This document shows, in pieces, positions 5,305-10,669 of a DNA stretch of 10,669 bases. The stretch's first letter is position 1; every line of letters starts with the position of its first letter. The notes beneath the pieces are model-generated. The model had not been told where the DNA came from and did not search any database. It worked only from the letters and a program-made list of their open reading frames with translations. The stretch comes from Sulfurovum sp. Lineage in GTDB: Bacteria; Campylobacterota; Campylobacteria; Campylobacterales; Sulfurovaceae. A program made the translations under genes and the position numbers. The stretch lies in assembly GCA_015663065.1 (NCBI GenBank), contig DQSX01000217.1, positions 1 to 10,669 on the forward strand, given 5' to 3'.

Positions 5305-6404
5305 AGGTCCAGCTCCGTAAAGATCACTGAGAAAAGTGCATCAAAAGCGATGACAAGAAAGATGGAGTTGACCACGGAAGCTGTAGTATGAAGCCCCAGA
5401 CTCTCTGTATTGTCAGAAACCTGAAAACCTCTGAAGCAACCTACCGTAGCTATGACAAAAGCAAAAACCGGTCCTTTGATCATACCAAGAACATAATGTT
5501 TGAGCTCCAGGACCTCGTAGAGCCTGTCAACAAACTGTGTCATGGAGATATTGAGCTGCATCTGTGCAGCAACCATGCCACCAAATATTCCCATGATATC
5601 TGAAAAAAATATGAGTAGAGGCAAAGCGATCATGAGTGCAAACACACGCGGCAGTACTAAAAAGTTGTAAGGGTCAAATCCCATGGTTCGCATGGCAGAG
5701 ATCTCTTCTGTGATCTTCATGGCCCCTATCTCGGCAGTGTAGGCAGAACCGGAGCGTCCTGCTATGACAATAGCGGTGATCATCGGACCGAGTTCCCGCA
5801 CAATAGAGATACCCACCGTATCAACAATGAAGATATCTGCACCGAACTTGGCTAATTGTACGGCACCCTGATAGGCAATGACCATCCCTACCAGAAAAGA
5901 GGTCAAGCCAATGATCATCAATGCATTAAAACCTGAATGATGAATATGGTAGACCATCTCTTTAAAACGCAACGTTCCGGGGTGCAGGATTACATGGAAG
6001 AGTGTAGCAAACAGTTCTCCCAAAAAAGTAATAAAATCTTTTATATCACTAAAGATACCCACTGTCGTTTTACCTATATCTTCAAAGAAATTAGATCGTC
6101 GTGGAGCTATCTCTTCGATCGTATGTGCTCTGGTAAGTTGGTACATCTCTTTTTGTGCGGAAGTATATCCTGTCACTTCGACAGAAGCCTCTCTTTTGAA
6201 CTGCTCATAATACTTAATGAAGAGTAAAATACCTGAAGAGTCAAAGTCTGTCACTCCGGAGAAATCCCAAATAACCTTTTTGGCAGAGGGGATATGTTTG
6301 AGTTTTTTTTCTATCTGAGGTACTGATTTGAGTGTCCACTCCCCTTGAGAAAAAAGCCTGATCTGCTGCTGATCTTTTTCATATTTTATTAACGCTTCAT
6401 CCAT
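5301..6404 (-). CDS. mlaE: MlaE-family permease with fused N-terminal STAS (MlaB-like) domain
   Basis: This is the inner-membrane permease of the lipid ABC transporter. The 367-aa protein combines two parts. Residues 1 to about 100 form a STAS domain (VIWDFSGVTDFDSSGILLF, 44-62), whose DSSG (55-58) matches the anti-sigma-antagonist phosphorylation loop. Residues about 120-367 form the MlaE permease, with about five membrane segments and the conserved cytoplasmic stretch ELGPMITAIVIAGRSGSAY (204-222) and IGAMKITEEISAMRTMG (226-242). In E. coli the STAS protein MlaB is separate and stabilises MlaF; here it is built in, an arrangement known from other MlaE relatives. It is first in a four-gene overlapping operon. 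The first in-frame ATG is used; the ribosome binding site (AGAG, three nt away) is poor. No MlaA or MlaC lies nearby. Confidence 0.93.
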   Translation of the reverse strand: MDEALIKYEKDQQQIRLFSQGEWTLKSVPQIEKKLKHIPSAKKVIWDFSGVTDFDSSGILLFIKYYEQFKREASVEVTGYTSAQKEMYQLTRAHTIEEIAPRRSNFFEDIGKTTVGIFSDIKDFITFLGELFATLFHVILHPGTLRFKEMVYHIHHSGFNALMIIGLTSFLVGMVIAYQGAVQLAKFGADIFIVDTVGISIVRELGPMITAIVIAGRSGSAYTAEIGAMKITEEISAMRTMGFDPYNFLVLPRVFALMIALPLLIFFSDIMGIFGGMVAAQMQLNISMTQFVDRLYEVLELKHYVLGMIKGPVFAFVIATVGCFRGFQVSDNTESLGLHTTASVVNSIFLVIAFDALFSVIFTELDL

Positions 6405-6411
6405 TGACTCT

Positions 6412-6417
6412 ATTATA
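6412..6417 (-). promoter_or_regulatory. Candidate proximal -10 box for the mla operon (leaderless start)
   Basis: On the minus strand a perfect TATAAT ends 7 nt before the mlaE ATG. Transcription from it would begin at or one base before the ATG, giving a leaderless or nearly leaderless mRNA. This would fit the poor Shine-Dalgarno sequence there. It competes with the more distal box at 6445-6450, and the sequence alone cannot decide between them. Confidence 0.4.
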
Positions 6418-6434
6418 GGTAAGATTAGATTAAG

Positions 6435-6446
6435 TTTTGCTATAAT
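6435..6446 (+). promoter_or_regulatory. Promoter (-10 region) for speA
   Basis: TTTTGCTATAAT is identical to the 12-mer upstream of ubiX (32-43), with TATAAT at 6441-6446. Transcription would start near 6453, giving a leader of about 20 nt. GAAAAGG (6461-6467) is a good ribosome binding site 6 nt before the speA ATG. Confidence 0.7.
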
Positions 6447-6450
6447 TATA
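6445..6450 (-). promoter_or_regulatory. Candidate distal -10 box for the mla operon, overlapping the speA -10
   Basis: TATAATTATA (6441-6450) is a perfect palindrome, so the minus strand reads TATAAT at 6450-6445. A start near 6438 would give mlaE a leader of about 34 nt. The two boxes share two bases, so polymerases could not occupy both at once. Seen in sequence; activity is inferred. Confidence 0.4.
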
Positions 6451-6473
6451 ACTATATTAAGAAAAGGTGTACC

Positions 6474-8360
6474 ATGAAAAACTTTGGTTTACATATTTGG
6501 GGTGATGAAAACTTTGTCATTCAAAATGATACGATCAACATCAACCATGCGCAGAAGCCTTCTCTTTTGCAGATAACCAAAGAAATACGGGAAAAAGGCT
6601 ACAAAGGGCCTCTGCTTCTGCGTTTTCCACACCTCATCAAAAAACAAATAAGCACCCTCTTTGACACTTTTGACAAAGCCAAAAAAGAGTTTGACTACCA
6701 GGGAGATTTTAAAGCTGTTTTTCCTCTCAAAGTCAATCAGTTCCCCAATTTCATACATGCACTTATGGATGTTTCCAAAACATACAACTATGGACTGGAA
6801 GCTGGAAGCAAAGCAGAACTGATCATAGCAATGAGCAAAACCCCTCTGGGTGCACCCATCACTGTGAATGGCTTTAAAGACAAAGAGATGATCGGTCTTT
6901 GCTTCATTGCTGCAAAAATGGGACATAACATCACTGTGACCATAGAAGGTCTGACTGAACTCGAAACCATTATACAAGTCAACAAAGAGTTCAATGACAC
7001 GCTTGAAAATCCTGTTTCACCCAAAATAGGCGTACGCATACGTCTGCACTCAGCAGGCATAGGTATCTGGGCGAAAAGCGGCGGCTACTCTTCCAAATTT
7101 GGTTTGACTTCCACAGAGTTGCTTGAAGCCTATGAAATGCTGAAAAAGCATACTTTGCTTGACAAGTTCTGGATGATCCACTTTCACATCGGCTCACAAA
7201 TGGCTGACATTGCACCGCTTAAAAAAGCACTCAGAGAAGCAGGGAACATTTACGCAGAACTTAAAAACAGGGGAGCAGAGGCACTGGGAGCCATCAACAT
7301 TGGCGGTGGTTTGGCTGTAGAGTACAGTCAGCACGAAGGCAAACAGGAACGCAACTACTCTTTAAATGAGTTTGCCAATGATGTGGTCTACCTGATGCAG
7401 GAGATCTCTAAACGCAAAGGGGTTGCAGAACCGGACATTTTTACAGAATCAGGGCGTTATATCGCTGCTTCTCATGCTGTACTTATCGCACCGGTGCTTG
7501 AACTTTTTTCTCAGGAGTATCATGAAAAAGGCTTAAGGCTTAAAAAAGTCAACCCGCCGCTCATTGAAGAGTTACATGACCTCTACACTTCTCTTTCCCG
7601 TGAGCATGCCAGAGAATACCTGCATGATGCACTGGACCACATGGAAAGCCTCCTAACCCTTTTTGACCTGGGGTACATAGATCTTGAAGACCGTTCCAAC
7701 ACAGAGATACTGGTAAACCTCATCATCAAAAAGTCCATTGCTTTACTGCATAATGAAGGGACGGATGAGCTTAAAAAACTGCAAGACCGTATACAGGAGA
7801 AGTATTTGCTGAACTTCTCTACGTTTCAGTCTCTGCCTGACTTTTGGGGTTTGAAACAGCACTTTCCCATTGTACCTCTGGACAAACTGGACAGTGAACC
7901 GACCAATCCGGCAAGTATTTGGGATATTACCTGTGACTCAGACGGAGAGATAGGGTTTGACCGTGAGCTGCCACTCTACCTGCACGATATAGATGTGAGT
8001 AAAGAGGAGTATTTTTTAGCTTTTTTCCTCACCGGGGCCTACCAGGAAGTGCTGGGTATGCAGCACAATCTTTTTACCCATCCAACCGAAGCAATGGTAC
8101 ATTTTAAAGAAGACGGATCTTATCATATCGATGGTCTGATCGAAGCACAGAACCTGCTAGATGTTCTGGATGACCTGGATTACGATACGAACCTTATGGA
8201 TAAAACACTGAAATACCAGATAGAAGAGTCAACGCTCATCTCCAAAGAGGAAAAAAGAGAACTTTTAGGCAAACTTTACCTTTTTTTAAGTGAAAATAGC
8301 TATCTTAAGACTGCGAACCCTCTGGAGTTATCCAGAGGGTTCGAATCAAGCGCAGAATGA
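6474..8360 (+). CDS. speA: Biosynthetic arginine decarboxylase
   Basis: SpeA is a PLP enzyme that converts arginine to agmatine and CO2, the entry to putrescine and spermidine. The 628-aa protein is of usual length. Its alanine-racemase-like barrel carries the PLP lysine in FPLKVNQ (Lys86), GLEAGSKAEL (107-116), HFHIGSQ (236-242), the phosphate-binding INIGGGL (274-280) and TESGRY (324-329). The C-terminal part has the active-site cysteine in ITCDSDG (Cys487) and GAYQEVLG (521-528). The ATG at 6474 has GAAAAGG at proper spacing. The last 17 residues, KTANPLELSRGFESSAE, are encoded by a strong palindrome and a repeat-like sequence (8307-8360), so the native C-terminus may once have ended around LKT. 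cysE follows after 21 nt, probably in the same operon. Confidence 0.95.
   Translation: MKNFGLHIWGDENFVIQNDTININHAQKPSLLQITKEIREKGYKGPLLLRFPHLIKKQISTLFDTFDKAKKEFDYQGDFKAVFPLKVNQFPNFIHALMDVSKTYNYGLEAGSKAELIIAMSKTPLGAPITVNGFKDKEMIGLCFIAAKMGHNITVTIEGLTELETIIQVNKEFNDTLENPVSPKIGVRIRLHSAGIGIWAKSGGYSSKFGLTSTELLEAYEMLKKHTLLDKFWMIHFHIGSQMADIAPLKKALREAGNIYAELKNRGAEALGAINIGGGLAVEYSQHEGKQERNYSLNEFANDVVYLMQEISKRKGVAEPDIFTESGRYIAASHAVLIAPVLELFSQEYHEKGLRLKKVNPPLIEELHDLYTSLSREHAREYLHDALDHMESLLTLFDLGYIDLEDRSNTEILVNLIIKKSIALLHNEGTDELKKLQDRIQEKYLLNFSTFQSLPDFWGLKQHFPIVPLDKLDSEPTNPASIWDITCDSDGEIGFDRELPLYLHDIDVSKEEYFLAFFLTGAYQEVLGMQHNLFTHPTEAMVHFKEDGSYHIDGLIEAQNLLDVLDDLDYDTNLMDKTLKYQIEESTLISKEEKRELLGKLYLFLSENSYLKTANPLELSRGFESSAE
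8311..8360. repeat. Hairpin plus degenerate palindromic-repeat arm inside the end of speA
   Basis: CGAACCCTCTGGA (8314-8326) and its exact reverse complement (8331-8343) form a 13-bp stem with a GTTA loop. An outer pair CTGCG (8311-8315)/CGCAG (8351-8355) brackets it. The 3' part, GAATCAAGCGCAGAATGA (8343-8360), matches the right arm of the repeat upstream of hisS (1783-1800) at 16 of 18 positions. There is no T run after the stem, so it is not a typical intrinsic terminator. It reads as a decayed relative of the repeat, or a second family member, that has been absorbed into coding sequence. Confidence 0.55.
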
Positions 8361-8368
8361 TAAAGAAC

Positions 8369-8373
8369 AAGGA
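8369..8373 (+). promoter_or_regulatory. Ribosome binding site deciding the GTG start of cysE
   Basis: AAGGA lies 8 nt before the GTG at 8382. No in-frame ATG occurs nearby that would keep the conserved N-terminal region, so the GTG start is well supported. Confidence 0.75.
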
Positions 8374-8381
8374 TAAAAGAA

Positions 8382-9083
8382 GTGAACGTATTTAGTCTGA
8401 TCAAAGAAGATTTTTTAAATGTCAAAAGAAATGACCCTGCCCTGCACTCTACTTTTGAACTCTTTTTTAACTACCCGGGTCTTTGGGCCATGTTATTTTA
8501 CCGTTTGGCAAATACTTTATATAAAAAAGGATTACGGTTTATACCAAGATTCATCTCGGGTATAGCGCTTTTTCTTACCACCATCGACATCCACCCCGCA
8601 GCAAACATCGGACGCAGAGTTTTTATTGACCATGGTACCGGTGTGGTCATTGGTGAGACAACGGTCATCGGTGATGATGTCATCATTTACCAGCAAGTGA
8701 CACTGGGTGGAGTAAGTACTTCAAAAGGGAAAAGACACCCGACACTGGAAAACAATGTCGTTGTTGGTGCAGGATCAAAGATACTTGGGAACATCACCCT
8801 TGGAGAAAATTCAAAAGTAGGTGCCAACTCTGTAGTGGTCAAGGATGTACCAGCAGACTCTACTGCCATTGGCATCCCTGCACGTGTATTGAAACGCGGT
8901 TACGACAAAACACCACTGAGCCACAACAAGATCCCTGATGTCAACAAAGAGATCTTTGAGTACCTTCTTAAACGAATAGAAGTACTGGAAGATGCTCTGC
9001 CTAAAACAAAACAGGAAAAAGTCAAAGAGAAAGACCATAAGCTCGAAGAGCTTTATGACAACTTTATTCACAGTATGGATTAA
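8382..9083 (+). CDS. cysE: Serine O-acetyltransferase
   Basis: CysE makes O-acetylserine from serine and acetyl-CoA, the first step of cysteine synthesis. The 233-aa protein is the short form, lacking the long N-terminal helical domain of E. coli CysE. A left-handed beta-helix of hexapeptide repeats runs from about 68 to 165. Asp69 (DIHP), His84 (DHGTG) and His119 (RHP) keep exactly the spacing of E. coli Asp143, His158 and His193, so it should be active. VTLGGVSTSKGK (106-117) is the acetyl-CoA/serine loop region. A charged, helical tail of about 50 residues (185-233) follows and ends in Asp. The E. coli protein ends in the Ile that docks into CysK. The GTG start has AAGGA in front. It lies 21 nt after speA and is likely co-transcribed. 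Confidence 0.94.
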   Translation: MNVFSLIKEDFLNVKRNDPALHSTFELFFNYPGLWAMLFYRLANTLYKKGLRFIPRFISGIALFLTTIDIHPAANIGRRVFIDHGTGVVIGETTVIGDDVIIYQQVTLGGVSTSKGKRHPTLENNVVVGAGSKILGNITLGENSKVGANSVVVKDVPADSTAIGIPARVLKRGYDKTPLSHNKIPDVNKEIFEYLLKRIEVLEDALPKTKQEKVKEKDHKLEELYDNFIHSMD

Positions 9084-9095
9084 ACGTTCCATACT
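9072..9095 (+). terminator. Hairpin across the cysE stop codon, possible weak terminator
   Basis: AGTATGGA (9072-9079) pairs perfectly with TCCATACT (9088-9095) around an 8-nt loop that contains the stop codon. What follows is pyrimidine-rich (TCATCCTCCTC) but not a T run. It may end or protect the speA-cysE transcript; efficient intrinsic termination is doubtful. Confidence 0.35.
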
Positions 9096-9131
9096 TCATC
9101 CTCCTCTGAGATACTATAAACCACTTTTAGA

Positions 9132-9145
9132 TATACTATTGTAAT
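9132..9145 (+). promoter_or_regulatory. Probable promoter (-10 region) for the aspartate aminotransferase gene
   Basis: TATACT (9132-9137) and TGTAAT (9140-9145) both lie in an AT-rich stretch after CTTTTAGA, 20-35 nt before the ATG at 9166. Either could be the -10 box. The 82-nt gap and the change of context after cysE make a separate promoter plausible. AAGGG (9155-9159), 6 nt before the ATG, is the ribosome binding site. Confidence 0.45.
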
Positions 9146-9165
9146 TCTATTACTAAGGGTATAAA

Positions 9166-10335
9166 ATGTTATCAGATCGTATACAAACACTGTCACCATC
9201 ACTTACTATTGCTATTACTATGCTTGCTCAGGATCTTAAGAATTCTGGAAAAGATATTCTTTCTTTCTCAGCAGGAGAGCCAGACTTTGGCACACCCAAA
9301 CGTATTAAAGACGAGGCGATCAAAGCGATCAATGACGGCTTTACTCAATACACGGCAGTTCCTGGTATTATTGAGGTGCGTGAAGCTGTTGCCGCAAAGC
9401 TTAAAAGAGACAATGATCTTGACTATACAGCCGCTGACGTTATCGTCAGTAATGGAGCGAAACACTCACTCTTTAACCTTTTTCAAGCCGTGATCAATCC
9501 AGGTGATGAAGTGATCATCCCTGCGCCATACTGGGTAACATATCCGGAACTTGTGAAATATGCTTTTGGTATCCCTGTGACCATCGAAACAGATGACATC
9601 TCCGGATTTAAGATAACTCCTGAGCAACTTAAAGCTGCTATCACAGACAAAACAAAAATGCTTATACTGACAACACCTTCAAACCCTACCGGCTCGATCT
9701 ACAGCAGAGCTGAACTTGAAGCACTGGGAGAGGTTCTAAAAGGTACAGACATTATTATTGCTTCTGATGAGATGTATGAGAAACTGGTTTATGATGCTGA
9801 ATTCGTGGCAACTGCAAGTGTCTCTGAAGAGATGTTCAACAGAACAGTAACGATCAATGGTCTTAGTAAATCTGTTGCGATGACAGGATGGCGTTTTGGG
9901 TACCTTGCTTCAGCAAATAAAGAACTTATCGCTGTGATGAACAAACTTCAGAGCCAAAGTACATCAAATATTAACTCTATCACACAAAAAGCAGCAATTC
10001 CTGCACTCAACGGTGAAGCAGATGAAGATATTGAAATGATGAGAAAAGCTTTTGCTGCAAGAGCTGAAGAAGCTACAGCACTTATGAATGAGATAGACGG
10101 TCTTTCTGTAAAAAAACCCGAAGGGGCATTTTACCTTTTCGTGAATATCAAAGATATTAGCGATGACTCCATAGAGTTCTGTAAAGAGTTGCTTCAGGAA
10201 GTTGGCGTTGCCGTGGTTCCAGGTATCGGTTTTGGGTCTGAAGGTTACTTCAGATTCTCTTTTGCCACAGACATTACTACGATCCGTGAAGGTATCAGAC
10301 GTATAGAAAAGTTTGTCAAACAAAAAAGAGCCTAG
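9166..10335 (+). CDS. aspB: Aspartate aminotransferase (class I, subgroup Ib type)
   Basis: This PLP enzyme interconverts aspartate plus 2-oxoglutarate with oxaloacetate plus glutamate. The 389-aa protein has the N-terminal SAGEPDFGTP (35-44), QYTAVPG (61-67), the cofactor contacts PSNPTG (171-176, Asn173), SDEMYE (200-205; Asp201, Tyr204) and the Schiff-base lysine in NGLSKSVAMTGWRFGY (231-246, Lys235). The C-terminal substrate arginine is Arg363 in YFRFSF. The SAGEPDF and MTGWRFGY signatures are those of subgroup Ib bacterial enzymes. Some of these also accept prephenate or other amino acids, so strict specificity is not certain. The gene closes the ubiX-to-aspB cluster in the same order as I recall in C. 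jejuni. Confidence 0.93.
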   Translation: MLSDRIQTLSPSLTIAITMLAQDLKNSGKDILSFSAGEPDFGTPKRIKDEAIKAINDGFTQYTAVPGIIEVREAVAAKLKRDNDLDYTAADVIVSNGAKHSLFNLFQAVINPGDEVIIPAPYWVTYPELVKYAFGIPVTIETDDISGFKITPEQLKAAITDKTKMLILTTPSNPTGSIYSRAELEALGEVLKGTDIIIASDEMYEKLVYDAEFVATASVSEEMFNRTVTINGLSKSVAMTGWRFGYLASANKELIAVMNKLQSQSTSNINSITQKAAIPALNGEADEDIEMMRKAFAARAEEATALMNEIDGLSVKKPEGAFYLFVNIKDISDDSIEFCKELLQEVGVAVVPGIGFGSEGYFRFSFATDITTIREGIRRIEKFVKQKRA

Positions 10336-10344
10336 TCTCTCTTG

Positions 10345-10370
10345 GATGGTAGTTTCTTCTGCCATCTCTC
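10345..10370 (+). terminator. Possible weak terminator after aspB
   Basis: GATGGTAG (10345-10352) pairs with CTGCCATC (10359-10366), with one U-G wobble, across a TTTCTT loop. Only TCTC follows, so the T run is poor. It lies 10 nt after the aspB stop. It may reduce but probably not abolish read-through into the next gene 58 nt away. Confidence 0.35.
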
Positions 10371-10393
10371 CCACCTATATAAGGTCATCCCCT

Positions 10394-10669
10394 ATGAAAC
10401 TACTTACTAAAAGAGCACTTTTAAAACTTTCTCTTCTTCTCACCTTTTTTACCTTTGATCTTCATGCCGAACGTGAAAAGATACACTTCTCTATGGTCAT
10501 ATCCGGTGGTGTGAGTCTAGGTGCTTATGAGGCAGGATACAACTGGGCTGTGATCAAAGTACTAGGCAAACTAAGAGAAAGAGAAAAAGTGGTCGAACCG
10601 GAACTCGCTTCCGTTGCAGGTGCCTCTGCAGGTTCCATAAACTCCCTGCTTACTGCTATGTACTGGTGT
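10394..10669 (+). CDS. Exported patatin-like phospholipase (5' end only)
   Basis: Only the first 92 residues are in the window; the frame is open at the edge. Residues 1-25 look like a Sec signal peptide (MKLLTKR, a hydrophobic core LLKLSLLLTFFTF, then LHA before the cut). The patatin fold then starts at once: the glycine-rich oxyanion loop SGGVSLGAYEAG (37-48) and the nucleophile elbow GASAG (76-80) with Ser78. Family members are serine acyl hydrolases with a Ser-Asp dyad; the Asp lies beyond the window. An exported form would act on phospholipids in the periplasm or outer membrane, or be secreted. AAGG (10381-10384) is an acceptable ribosome binding site 9 nt before the ATG. Whether it has a C-terminal beta-barrel, as PlpD does, cannot be seen. 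Confidence 0.85.
   Translation, partial: MKLLTKRALLKLSLLLTFFTFDLHAEREKIHFSMVISGGVSLGAYEAGYNWAVIKVLGKLREREKVVEPELASVAGASAGSINSLLTAMYWC

Noticed and set aside
6489..6977. A 162-codon open frame antisense to the start of speA.
   Set aside because: It is phenylalanine/cysteine-rich low-complexity translation with no motif and lies fully opposite conserved speA codons.
8314..8343. The 13-bp hairpin read as a Rho-independent terminator of speA.
   Set aside because: It lies before the stop codon and is followed by AATCAAG instead of a T run; cysE follows closely with its own ribosome binding site, which favours co-transcription.
9964..10374. A 136-codon minus-strand frame over the end of aspB.
   Set aside because: Same reasoning: antisense to conserved aminotransferase sequence, with no family resemblance.

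Overview
The window is a dense stretch of chromosomal housekeeping genes from a Gram-negative bacterium, most likely a member of the Campylobacterota (Epsilonproteobacteria) close to Sulfurovum. Three things point there: the protein sequences, promoters of the TTTTGCTATAAT type with no clear -35 box, and the gene order ubiX-coaD-tmk-hisS-...-speA-cysE-aspB. From memory, that is the order around Cj0762c-Cj0768c in Campylobacter jejuni. No database search was possible, so the genus is an inference.

Layout. Positions 110-1699 (+) hold ubiX, coaD and tmk, packed with a 1-nt gap and a 1-nt overlap behind a promoter at 32-43. Positions 1700-1828 hold a possible hisS promoter and an 87-bp palindromic repeat, followed by hisS (1829-3040, +). 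Positions 3037-6404 (-) hold a four-gene MCE/Mla-type lipid transport operon: a STAS-fused mlaE, then mlaF, mlaD and an outer-membrane-type lipoprotein. Every junction in it overlaps. Its last stop codon interlocks with that of hisS. The 69-nt gap at 6405-6473 is a divergent promoter region that serves the operon leftward and speA rightward. Positions 6474-9083 (+) hold speA and cysE, and 9166-10335 (+) holds an aspartate aminotransferase. The window ends inside an exported patatin-like phospholipase (from 10394, +).

How the genes work together. The + strand genes supply cofactors and precursors: prenylated FMN, CoA, dTDP, His-tRNA, agmatine, O-acetylserine and aspartate/glutamate transamination. 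They look like an ancestral cluster. The mla operon is functionally unrelated and runs the other way, as if inserted between hisS and speA. The MCE operon and the patatin both concern envelope lipids, but they are far apart and nothing visible links them.

No wholly new system is evident. The observations most worth checking are: a repeat whose two arms differ by compensatory changes that keep each arm's own hairpin; a degraded relative of that repeat which seems to supply the C-terminus of SpeA; a palindromic TATAATTATA that can act as the -10 box in both directions; and the MCE module, with its long periplasmic helix and terminal lipoprotein. There are no tRNA or rRNA genes, CRISPR arrays, transposases or gene-free stretches over 300 bases.
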